DNA from: an uncultured Muribaculaceae bacterium
GTDB taxonomy: Bacteria > Bacteroidota > Bacteroidia > Bacteroidales > Muribaculaceae
Length of the DNA stretch: 21,777 nt
Assembly (NCBI GenBank): GCA_910586175.1
Contig: CAJUIJ010000013.1
Location: 4,602-26,378 of the forward strand
Direction: 5' to 3'
This document shows positions 14,143 to 21,777 of the stretch, in pieces. The notes under the pieces are model-generated. The model did not search any database. It saw only the letters and a list, made by a program, of their open reading frames with translations, and was not told the DNA's origin. Both the position numbers and the translations under genes were made by a program. How positions within the stretch are numbered: the stretch's first letter is position 1; each line of letters starts with the position of its first letter.

Positions 14143-14211
14143 CACCTGCTTGCAGCCGGGCACTTTGGAGCCTACATGCTGCGTTATCAAATAAAACGAC
14201 TATTGACATAA

Positions 14212-15240
14212 ATGAATTTCCGCACAGAATACAAGCCGAAGTCCTCGGCATTGCAACTGAGTCTCGACAGGCCTTTGGCTATGCTCGGCTCCTGCTTCAC
14301 CGACTATATGGGAACAAGATTTCGCAAGCATCTGTGGCAGGCTTGCAATCCTTGCGGCGTGCTCTTCAATCCCCTCTCTATCGCCCGCATCCTCAGTATG
14401 CTGACTGAGCCTGCCGAAAAAAAGCAAGAGATAATCGAAGCTTCCATATTTAAAGCAGGAGACTTATGGCACAGTTGGCTTGGAGACACCTCTTTCTCTG
14501 CAACTACTCCGGAGAAGGTGGTACATAACATCACAGTAAGCCTTCAACTGCTCGACACACTGCTTACCAATGGCAGGACACTCGTGGTGACCATGGGCAC
14601 AGCATGGTGCTACTTTCTCAAGAACACAAGCGATGTAGTGGCCAATTGCCACAAGCAACCCTCGTCACTTTTCGACAGGAAGATGGTGTATATAGAGACT
14701 ATCATCGCACTATGGGGGGAGCTTCTTGAGAATTTGCGCTCACACTACGAGGGCCTGCAGGTTATCTTCACCGTCAGCCCGGTGCGTCACGTGCGTGACG
14801 GACTTCATGAGAACGCATGCTCCAAGGCAACGCTCACTCTTGCCGTAGACTCCCTGTGCCGCCGCTTCAACTATTGCCACTACTTCCCGGCCTATGAAAT
14901 TCTGCTCGATGACCTGCGCGACTATCGGTTCTATGCCGCCGACATGGTGCACCCGTCAGAGCAGGCTGTGGAATATATTAAAGAAAAATTCTGTGACACT
15001 TATTTCAATGCCACAGAACTAAAGATTTTGCAGGAGGGAGAAGCGATAAGCCGCCGGTTGAGTCACCGTGCCATAAACCCCGACTCAGAGGAGACGGCAA
15101 AATTCAAAGAGGAGAGCCTGAGGCTCTACGCTGACTTCTTGAACCGTCACCCCAACGCACTATACCTGGAGAATGATCGCCTCAACTCTGCGACCCCTAT
15201 GGGCAAAATTTTTATGAGACGGGCTCTAGACGGGGCCTAA
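14212..15240 (+). CDS. GSCFA domain-containing protein
   Basis: A 342-residue cytoplasmic protein with the family-defining G26-S-C-F29 motif (A-M-L-G-S-C-F-T-D) near the N-terminus, followed by the related stretches N-P-x-G-V-L-F-N-P, V-V-T-M-G-T-A-W and T-V-S-P-V-R-H. A D244-M-V-H247-P-S pair sits in the position of the Asp-x-x-His of SGNH hydrolases, with Ser27 as the possible nucleophile. GSCFA proteins are widespread in Bacteroidetes; their substrate is not established, and SGNH-like hydrolase activity is inference from the motifs. It is divergent from the amylase; I found no full promoter consensus upstream. The last residues (M-R-R-A-L-D-G-A) are encoded by the shared 16-bp element and its flank, and the stop overlaps the convergent subtilase stop. 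Confidence 0.88.
   Translation: MNFRTEYKPKSSALQLSLDRPLAMLGSCFTDYMGTRFRKHLWQACNPCGVLFNPLSIARILSMLTEPAEKKQEIIEASIFKAGDLWHSWLGDTSFSATTPEKVVHNITVSLQLLDTLLTNGRTLVVTMGTAWCYFLKNTSDVVANCHKQPSSLFDRKMVYIETIIALWGELLENLRSHYEGLQVIFTVSPVRHVRDGLHENACSKATLTLAVDSLCRRFNYCHYFPAYEILLDDLRDYRFYAADMVHPSEQAVEYIKEKFCDTYFNATELKILQEGEAISRRLSHRAINPDSEETAKFKEESLRLYADFLNRHPNALYLENDRLNSATPMGKIFMRRALDGA
15212..15227 (-). repeat. 16-bp dispersed element, copy 2
   Basis: Minus-strand AGAGCCCGTCTCATAA, identical to 9608-9623. It begins 10 nt beyond the subtilase stop in the direction of that gene, and lies within the last codons of the GSCFA gene on the other strand. Confidence 0.6.
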
Positions 15241-17324
15241 CGGCGCACGAACTTCCGGCTCACGGGCGCAGCGTTATCGCGTACCAACGTCAGCGTGTAT
15301 ATACCCGGCGCAAGATTTGCCAAACTGATTTCCGACACTGCACCCTCTGCCACGTCATCCATCTGCACAATACCTGTCATGTCGCAAACCTTGACATTGA
15401 GACGCGTTCCGGCAGGATTCAGTATCTCGGCCACATCACCTCGCAGCACAAACGAAGGTGCTCCTGCATCAACCTTCCCCTCGGTGATACCCGTCACGCT
15501 AAAGAGATATTTCAAGCCTTCATAGGGCCTCAACCAGCCCTGACCATTCTTCACATTGTTGGTTTCGGCTTTGGTATTGACATTCGTATTGCGCAACGCC
15601 GACTTCACGTCATCTACTGTAAGGCCCGGCACCGCCTCAGCCCAGCATGCCACCACACCGGCCACATAGGGTGAGGCCATCGACGTGCCGGTGCAGACAT
15701 TCCAATAATAGTCCTTACCATCTACCATAGACTTGGCACTCATGCCAGGAATCTGTTCGGGATACTTGGCGAGGAAGTGACTGCTGCATGCCGACACCAC
15801 CGGTGCACCGGGTGCACACACGAGCGGCTGCACACGTCCATCAATCAGAGTGCCATAGCTCGACATATCATTAATCGAAGGCACCGTAGGATACCAACAC
15901 ATCTGTGTGCCATCAAGCAGTTTCACCCACGCATGGCTGTTATACATGCCCACGCTTATCACATTATTACCGGTATTCAGGTCGCTGATTGAGAAAACAC
16001 TCTGAGGCCGGTAATATGGATCGAACACATCGAATTTTGAATACTGCAAATCCACGCAAGCATCCATATGCACACCCGGATTTGCCGTATATTCCACAAC
16101 CAACGTGTAGCGAGGCAACACTTTACCATTTGCCGTCACGGACTCCTCACATTCGGTGAGATAAGAGAGTTCGGTGACCCAGCGGTTATTGAGATGGTTC
16201 ACGTATCCTTCCAAAAGCACCTGACCCTTGAGATACTTTGCAAACTCCTGATCTGCCTGCGAGTTGATATATAAGGAATATTCCGCTTCGCCATGCTGCA
16301 TCGGAGTGGAATAAACCTTATTGAATGTCAGAGCATCGTTGACTACCAGGTGTTCATATACATGCACACGCGCACTGATGGGCCTGTCATCCTTGCTCCA
16401 GGCATCTGTAAGCCCTCTGAGCTCCAGCCCGTCGACAGGAATTATCCTGGTCATCCATGTCTTGTCGTTTTCGGTGAATGTCATCTGGCGTGACATGCGC
16501 GAGGCTCCGGCATTGCCGGCCGCCATGCAGATAATCGCCTCCTCACCAAGCGACTCAAGGTAACGGCAGAAAAGCGACTTGCCATCCTTGGGTCCGGTGT
16601 ATGAGCTGAAAGAGAGATTAATGACGGCAGGTTTGCCCACCGACTTCGCATAAGCCACAATCTCCTCACACCCGGCCAATAGGCCCACATCATATCCCAA
16701 CGACGAGGTCATCACAATATCGGCACCGGGTGCCATGCCGTAAAGATTGTTGGCCTTGTAGGAACCGGCCATGATGTTGCACACATGTGTGCCATGGAAA
16801 TTATCTTCATTGTCGGTAGTCCATGCCGCTATATCATCGGGGGTGTCGAGCACGATGCGCTGATTTATCGGTTCGTCGAAGCTGACCACTTTCTTGACTC
16901 TCAACTTACCTTCGGCATCCTTGAATGCGATATGGTTGGGGTCAAGCCCTGTGTCACAGAGACCCACCACTACTCCGGAGCCATCATACGGACGAGGCAA
17001 GTCCTCGCCACGACCCAAGCGATCAGCGCCGAACATGGTGCGCGACGTGTCCATGGCCTGAACTATATAACGCCCCTTTTCCATATGCCTCACCCCACGC
17101 GACTTGCGCACCGACTCTGTCTGTCTCAACGGCACCAACGCAAGCACCACGTCGCCACGCTGATACCATATCACCACACCCTGCTCCTTGAGCTGCTCCA
17201 CAGCTTCATCATCAACCACCTGAATCAACGTCGGATTATATTTAGGCACATTCTCTTGCGCCACGGCACTAAAGTCACAGCAAACGAGTGATAATGCCGC
17301 AATTAAGGTAAATAAGTTTCTCAT
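15237..17324 (-). CDS. Exported subtilisin-like serine protease (S8)
   Basis: A 695-residue secreted protease. Residues 1-22 are a signal peptide. A short pro-region with V-V-D-D-E-A-V-E-Q-L-K-E-Q-G-V precedes the catalytic domain. The triad is complete: Asp124 in G-L-C-D-T-G-L-D, His177 in F-H-G-T-H, and Ser548 in G-T-S-M-A-S-P, with Asn271 (A-A-G-N-A-G) for the oxyanion hole. About 277 residues lie between Asn271 and Ser548, so there is a large inserted beta-rich domain. The C-terminal 75 residues end in a small beta-domain (V-K-V-C-D-M-T-G, L-A-P-G-I-Y-T-L-T-L-V, then R-K-F-V-R-R) resembling a type IX secretion sorting signal, which would mean surface attachment or secretion. The ATG has no consensus promoter in front; a weak TAATATTG lies at 17398-17391. 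Confidence 0.9.
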   Translation of the reverse strand: MRNLFTLIAALSLVCCDFSAVAQENVPKYNPTLIQVVDDEAVEQLKEQGVVIWYQRGDVVLALVPLRQTESVRKSRGVRHMEKGRYIVQAMDTSRTMFGADRLGRGEDLPRPYDGSGVVVGLCDTGLDPNHIAFKDAEGKLRVKKVVSFDEPINQRIVLDTPDDIAAWTTDNEDNFHGTHVCNIMAGSYKANNLYGMAPGADIVMTSSLGYDVGLLAGCEEIVAYAKSVGKPAVINLSFSSYTGPKDGKSLFCRYLESLGEEAIICMAAGNAGASRMSRQMTFTENDKTWMTRIIPVDGLELRGLTDAWSKDDRPISARVHVYEHLVVNDALTFNKVYSTPMQHGEAEYSLYINSQADQEFAKYLKGQVLLEGYVNHLNNRWVTELSYLTECEESVTANGKVLPRYTLVVEYTANPGVHMDACVDLQYSKFDVFDPYYRPQSVFSISDLNTGNNVISVGMYNSHAWVKLLDGTQMCWYPTVPSINDMSSYGTLIDGRVQPLVCAPGAPVVSACSSHFLAKYPEQIPGMSAKSMVDGKDYYWNVCTGTSMASPYVAGVVACWAEAVPGLTVDDVKSALRNTNVNTKAETNNVKNGQGWLRPYEGLKYLFSVTGITEGKVDAGAPSFVLRGDVAEILNPAGTRLNVKVCDMTGIVQMDDVAEGAVSEISLANLAPGIYTLTLVRDNAAPVSRKFVRR

Positions 17325-17449
17325 ATGTATATAGGTTCTGTAAGTCGTCTATAGGAAAGGTTTTGAGATAGACTCTGAATTTACAACGTGCAATATTACA
17401 ATTAATTTTCCATCATGAACAACGATTTTGACAATTTTCAATCGAAGAT

Positions 17450-17480
17450 TTTGATTTCATGTAAATTTTTGTTAATTTTG
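17450..17480 (+). promoter_or_regulatory. Bacteroidetes-type promoter for the sensor-like / helicase pair
   Basis: TTTG (17450-17453), exactly 19 bp, then TAATTTTG (17473-17480) fits the consensus fully. Transcription would start near 17487, giving a leader of about 90 nt. A tiny frame (ATG ATG CTG TAA, 17566-17577) ends one base into the gene's ATG. Confidence 0.7.
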
Positions 17481-17576
17481 AGTGATGGTTATTGTCAGTA
17501 ATTTCGACTTCAAGAAATAAGACTTCCGGCATAAAGCCATCACATAATACTTTTCGAACTGAATTATGATGCTGTA

Positions 17577-19610
17577 ATGAATAAACTAAAAGCCACTTTC
17601 CTGATAATATGCTCTTTAGTATCATCGATATGCTCTTATGCGCAGCAACGCGACAATGAGGCCACCATATCCGGACTGAGAGCAAAACTTGCCACAGTCA
17701 AGACTTCTGACGACTCGATAAAGATATATTACGACATACTCGACCTGGCTCCTCGCAGGCAATACAAACCCTTGGCTGCAGAGATATGGGATGTAGCTGC
17801 ACGCGCCGGACGCACTGATGTGCAGCTCGAGATAAGCCGTCAGCTCACCGCCGCTGTCAAGAAGGATTCCGTATACGACATAATAGAGAAAGCCGTGGCC
17901 TCCCTTCCCGAATCAGACGAGCAGAAAGAGACTCTTCTCTTCGTGCGCATGAAACGCATATCATACAAGTCACGTTACGAAACAGAGGAGCAACGGCAGA
18001 AGGAAATTTCGGATATGATAAGGTCTTATGACGTTACGGCAGACCACGACAAATATGACCGCTTGCTGCGCACATTCAATCTTGTGGAATATCTGCGCAA
18101 CAATGTGTCGGGAGAACTTCTGCAGGTTTATATAAGCCGGCTTTTAGAACAGGGACTGTCGGAAGATTTCTCGCTATATGCCATACCCAACATAATATTT
18201 GCAGAGGCCGCCAACGCCTACACCATGGCCCAGGACTATCATAAAGCCTTGGATGCTGACCGCAAGCTCCTCGAAGTTATCGATGGGCTTGAGAAGAAAT
18301 ATGCAGCCATGGGGCGTAAATACCGCAACTACGATGTGAGCCGCTACGTATGCTATCGCCGCATGTTGCAAAACTTTGAGGCCCTCGCACCGGGCGAGGC
18401 ACAAAAACTGTATGACAAGGCAGTGCAACTCGGTGCCAACAACTCAGATGTGCGCGATGACCTCGCCAACAACCCTACGACCGGAGCTTTCTACAACATG
18501 GCTATCGGCAACTTCACAGAGGCAATACCACTTCTTAAGAAGCTCAACGACACCAGCACGGAAGTGACCCGCAAACGTCGGTACCTCGAACTTCTGATAC
18601 ATGCGGCTACGAGCGTGGGCGATGAGGCCACCAGGGTGGAAGCTCTCGAGAATTACAACCATATTCTTGATGAATACTCCAAACTTAAGGCTTCTGAACG
18701 TTATCGCGAACTGCAGGTGAAGTATGACATCAAATCGCTCAAGGAGCGCAACGCAGCCCTCGAACTGGAGAATGTATCCGGAAAACTTGATGCACAAAGA
18801 CGCATCATGGTGTTTGTGATTTTCGCTTTCGTGATTCTCCTTATCACTTTTATCATCACACTTTTCAACTGGTATCGATTCCGCAAGAATTCCATCGAAC
18901 TCGGCACTATCGAGTGCCGTCTCGGACATGAACGTGACATGCTCCGCCACAAGGAGTTTTATGATGTCGGCGACCATATCACTGAGGTGATGACCGTGCC
19001 GGACTTTTCATTCAAGGAGTGGTGTCAAGCCAACAAGAAAACTCTCAAGCAACATGGATACGCAGCCGGCCGGATGACACAGAATATCATGAACGACCTG
19101 CTGTTAATCGCTTTCTTGGGCAAAAAAGACCGCATGGCTCATATAAGCGACACATCTGTCGATGGGCTTATGCGCAGCATCGTGTCAAAGGCTACTGAAA
19201 ATAATGCCTCAGCAGGTAATAACGAAGACAACACAGGCATCAACACGACTTATCCTGATGATGATTATACGATTGAGACTGATGTTGAATGCGTGACACA
19301 TGTGCTTTGCACTATTCTCGCAGGCATGGTAAAACACAATGAAAGCGAGGAGAATATCACGTTTGAGACCGCATTGTCTGACAATGGTTACATCAGCTTT
19401 ATAATAACATCGCCTGAAAATATCTCCATTCATGAAGATACCCGTGCTTACGCGGACTTCATATACACGGATGCTCTCGCTTCAGGAGCCGTGACCGGAA
19501 GTTTCATCAATCGTCTCATTGCGCTGCTTCTTGACTCGGAAGTAAAGGCCGATGTCAGCTGCAAGCATGGATCGAGACTCATATTCACAACACCGGCAAA
19601 CTTGAGTTGA
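17577..19610 (+). CDS. TPR-like membrane protein with degenerate histidine-kinase module
   Basis: A 677-residue protein. Residues 1-22 are a signal peptide. Residues 25-375 are helical and TPR-like (for example A-A-N-A-Y-T-M-A-Q-D-Y-H-K-A-L-D-A-D), presumably periplasmic. A short coiled-coil-like stretch and one membrane segment (about 410-430) follow. The cytoplasmic part resembles sensor kinases in outline: a helical region with N-I-M-N-D-L-L-L-I-A-F (about 455-530) where the dimerisation domain ends, then a 560-677 segment that follows the ATPase fold to its end (F-I-N-R-L-I-A-L-L-L-D-S-E-V-K-A-D-V and G-S-R-L-I-F-T-T-P). The phospho-acceptor His-Glu motif, the N-box asparagine and the DxGxG and GxGLG boxes are not recognisable. 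I infer a signalling pseudo-kinase. It abuts the helicase gene with no gap. Confidence 0.75.
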   Translation: MNKLKATFLIICSLVSSICSYAQQRDNEATISGLRAKLATVKTSDDSIKIYYDILDLAPRRQYKPLAAEIWDVAARAGRTDVQLEISRQLTAAVKKDSVYDIIEKAVASLPESDEQKETLLFVRMKRISYKSRYETEEQRQKEISDMIRSYDVTADHDKYDRLLRTFNLVEYLRNNVSGELLQVYISRLLEQGLSEDFSLYAIPNIIFAEAANAYTMAQDYHKALDADRKLLEVIDGLEKKYAAMGRKYRNYDVSRYVCYRRMLQNFEALAPGEAQKLYDKAVQLGANNSDVRDDLANNPTTGAFYNMAIGNFTEAIPLLKKLNDTSTEVTRKRRYLELLIHAATSVGDEATRVEALENYNHILDEYSKLKASERYRELQVKYDIKSLKERNAALELENVSGKLDAQRRIMVFVIFAFVILLITFIITLFNWYRFRKNSIELGTIECRLGHERDMLRHKEFYDVGDHITEVMTVPDFSFKEWCQANKKTLKQHGYAAGRMTQNIMNDLLLIAFLGKKDRMAHISDTSVDGLMRSIVSKATENNASAGNNEDNTGINTTYPDDDYTIETDVECVTHVLCTILAGMVKHNESEENITFETALSDNGYISFIITSPENISIHEDTRAYADFIYTDALASGAVTGSFINRLIALLLDSEVKADVSCKHGSRLIFTTPANLS

Positions 19611-21743
19611 ATGATACACGATAAAGAGACCGGCGTGTCGCTCAACAAGCGCCAACGCGAAGCCTCCGAGACCACTGAGGGCCGGGTGCGAGTGGTGGCC
19701 GGAGCCGGCTCGGGCAAGACACGCGTACTCGCTCACCGTTATGCCTATCTTGTAAACGAGCTCGGCATATCGGCCGGCAACATACTCTGCCTCACCTTTA
19801 CCAACAAGGCTGCCCAGGAGATGAAGAACCGCATATCACGTATGGTGGACCGCGGTTCTGTCAACGATTTCATCTGCACTATACACAGTTTCTGCGTCAA
19901 GTTTCTGCGAAGGGAGATTTACCGCATAGGTTATCCTAAGAATTTCACCATCATAGATGAGGAGGATGCAAAGGCACTTGCCAAGCAAGCTATGGAGGAG
20001 TTTGGGGTGGACCGCCGCAAGCTCACCGCCGAGCGTTTCCTCACGAAGGTAGCTGCACTTAAAGGCTACAACCCGGACGCTTACATACAACGCCACTTGT
20101 TGCCCGCAAGCTCTCCCGAATGTCCGGACGAGCTGGTAAGGTACATGCGGCTTCAACTCAAGCTCTTTGCCTTGGACTATGACGATCTGATATATTTCAC
20201 CGTCTATATACTCAATCACTTCCCGGACGCGCACGAATATTGGACCGACAAGCTCAACTACATCATGGTCGACGAGGTGCAGGACTGCTCGGCCGATGAC
20301 TGGAAGCTGCTGAATATACTCGCCTCGAAGCATGGCAATCTCTTTGTGGTGGGCGACCCCGATCAAGCCATATACGAATGGCGCGGTGCAAATCCGAAGA
20401 TTTTTGTGAACTTCCACGCAAAGACCGATATCATCCTTAATGAGAATTACCGTTCCACCCCCGACATATTGGAGGTGGCCAACCATATAATCGCCAACAA
20501 CCGCAACCGTGTGCCCAAGGAGCTTTACACCATGAAGCTCAATGAGAGACGCGTGGTGTATCACCACAACAAGTCAGAGCGTGAGGAGGCGGACTTTGTG
20601 GCGGAAAGAATTCTCGATGGGATAAAGCATGGCGAAAACGCAAAGGATTTCGCCGTGCTCTACCGCAGTTCATTCATGTCGCGCGGCATAGAGCAACGGC
20701 TGCTCCGCAACAAGATACCCTACAGCGTATGGGGCGGAGTAAAATTTTTCGAACGCAAAGAAATAAAGGATGTGATTTGCTATCTGAGGCTCATCGCATC
20801 AGATGCCGATGACCTGGCATTTACCCGCGTGGTGAACCTGCCTGCCCGCAAGTTCGGCAATAAGTCGCTTGCAGCCATACGCTCCATGGCCGATGCCGCC
20901 GGCATACCGCTCATGGAGGCCCTGCGCCACGCCGTGCAGACTCCGGGCTTCAACAAACGCCCACTGCATGAGTTTATTGCACTCATCGATTCGCTACGCT
21001 CCCTGTCGGTGCAGATGCCGGTGTCGGAACTTACCGACAAACTTCTCGTGGACAGCAAACTCGGCGACCTATACCGCATGGACGAGCGCGAAGACCGGCT
21101 TGAGAATATTGCCGAGTTGGTAAATTCAATGCGTGAGTTCGAACTCACGCGCGATGATGACGATGACCGCGCACTGACAGCCTATCTTCAGGAAATCGCA
21201 CTCTACACCAACGTTGATGCCAATGTCAACAACGACAAGGTAAAGCTTATGACCATACACCAGTCAAAGGGACTGGAGTTTCCAAACGTCTTTGTAGTGG
21301 GCCTTACAGAGGGGATGTTTCCAAACCATCGGTCCATCCGCGAGCGACGACAAGATGGCGAGGAGGAGGAACGCCGCTTGATGTATGTGGCGGTGACACG
21401 CGCCGAGTCGATGCTATATCTCACCGACTCCGAAGGATATATGAACGATAACGGAGCCTTGAAATACCCGTCGCGTTTTATCACCGAGATTCCTGAAGTG
21501 CTTCTCACCGTGGAGGGCAACCCAGACCCGTCGCTATTCGATGGTACACGCAATATGGTAAAACTGCTCAACAGCGAACTCGGCGAGGGCGACAACGCCC
21601 CCATGCCCCCCGGCACAATGGTGAGCCACAAGGTGTTCGGGCAAGGCACGATAGTCAGTTTCAACCCTTCAGCCCAATCATATCGTGTCAAGTTTGCCGA
21701 CTCTGAGCGCGACCTCGTGGCGAGGGTTCTGACCAAACTCTAA
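19611..21743 (+). CDS. UvrD/PcrA-type ATP-dependent DNA helicase (SF1A)
   Basis: A 710-residue superfamily 1A helicase that unwinds DNA 3' to 5', as in repair and removal of bound proteins. The motifs are all visible: Q-motif (L-N-x-x-Q15), Walker A G31-A-G-S-G-K-T37, T-F-T-N-K-A-A, Walker B D221-E-V-Q-D225, G248-D-P-D-Q-A-I-Y-E-W-R-G-A260, N-Y-R-S, M547-T-I-H-Q-S-K-G-L-E-F and V593-A-V-T-R-A-E599. The C-terminus carries a Tudor-like domain (S-H-K-V-F-G-Q-G-T-I-V-S-F), which in PcrA/UvrD contacts RNA polymerase. It is shorter than typical PcrA (about 720-780 aa) and has DEVQD where UvrD usually has DEFQD or DEAQD, so it may be a paralogue. The start ATG directly follows the preceding TGA, implying coupled translation. 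Confidence 0.93.
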   Translation: MIHDKETGVSLNKRQREASETTEGRVRVVAGAGSGKTRVLAHRYAYLVNELGISAGNILCLTFTNKAAQEMKNRISRMVDRGSVNDFICTIHSFCVKFLRREIYRIGYPKNFTIIDEEDAKALAKQAMEEFGVDRRKLTAERFLTKVAALKGYNPDAYIQRHLLPASSPECPDELVRYMRLQLKLFALDYDDLIYFTVYILNHFPDAHEYWTDKLNYIMVDEVQDCSADDWKLLNILASKHGNLFVVGDPDQAIYEWRGANPKIFVNFHAKTDIILNENYRSTPDILEVANHIIANNRNRVPKELYTMKLNERRVVYHHNKSEREEADFVAERILDGIKHGENAKDFAVLYRSSFMSRGIEQRLLRNKIPYSVWGGVKFFERKEIKDVICYLRLIASDADDLAFTRVVNLPARKFGNKSLAAIRSMADAAGIPLMEALRHAVQTPGFNKRPLHEFIALIDSLRSLSVQMPVSELTDKLLVDSKLGDLYRMDEREDRLENIAELVNSMREFELTRDDDDDRALTAYLQEIALYTNVDANVNNDKVKLMTIHQSKGLEFPNVFVVGLTEGMFPNHRSIRERRQDGEEEERRLMYVAVTRAESMLYLTDSEGYMNDNGALKYPSRFITEIPEVLLTVEGNPDPSLFDGTRNMVKLLNSELGEGDNAPMPPGTMVSHKVFGQGTIVSFNPSAQSYRVKFADSERDLVARVLTKL

Positions 21744-21746
21744 GAC

Positions 21747-21765
21747 TCACAAATTGAAGTTGTGA
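21747..21765 (+). terminator. Possible weak hairpin after the helicase gene
   Basis: TCACAA (21747-21752) and TTGTGA (21760-21765) form a 6-bp stem with a 7-nt loop, beginning 4 nt after the stop. No T-tract is present before the window ends, so termination is uncertain. Confidence 0.25.
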
Positions 21766-21777
21766 TGAGTTATATAC

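Noticed and set aside
17566..17577. Four-codon frame ATG ATG CTG TAA touching the start at 17577
   Set aside because: Too short to judge; overlap by one base may be chance. Noted under the promoter only.

Overview
The window looks like chromosomal DNA from a Bacteroidales bacterium, most likely near Muribaculaceae (family level is inference). The reasons are: promoters of the Bacteroidetes type (TTTG or TTGC, 19 bp, then TAnnTTTG), which I could place exactly in front of four genes; no Shine-Dalgarno sequences; roughly balanced base composition; and families typical of the phylum (DUF3078, GSCFA, an S41 protease after coaD, and a large S8 protease whose tail resembles a type IX secretion sorting domain). 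I see no transposase, integrase, phage gene, CRISPR array, tRNA or rRNA. No stretch over 300 bases lacks a gene; the longest gaps are 17325-17576, 598-806, 1446-1627 and 3675-3847.

Layout. (a) 1-3674, minus strand: prmC, recX and comF form one likely operon. pyrE has its own promoter and leader, and is followed across a 9-bp tandem repeat by an SRPBCC gene and a truncated lipoprotein gene. (b) 3848-10684, plus strand: parE, coaD, an S41 protease, a DUF3078 outer-membrane protein and two small exported proteins of unknown function. (c) 10756-14085, minus strand: a periplasmic GH13 alpha-amylase and a ClC-type anion channel or transporter, with an operator-like palindrome on the promoter. (d) 14212-17324: a GSCFA-domain gene and an exported subtilase, convergent and overlapping by 4 nt. 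(e) 17577-21743, plus strand: a TPR-like membrane protein with a degenerate histidine-kinase module, abutting a UvrD/PcrA-type helicase.

The genes are mostly housekeeping (translation termination, recombination control, pyrimidine and CoA synthesis, chromosome decatenation, DNA repair) plus envelope, protease and starch functions. The less ordinary material is between genes. Short-period, mostly 9-bp repeats sit against or across stop codons. A perfect 27-bp inverted repeat lies between two convergent genes. A 16-bp element occurs right after two unrelated stop codons. The pyrE leader has a hairpin and a 17-codon ORF whose stop overlaps the pyrE start. The sensor-like protein at 17577-19610 keeps the outline of a kinase but appears to have lost its catalytic motifs.
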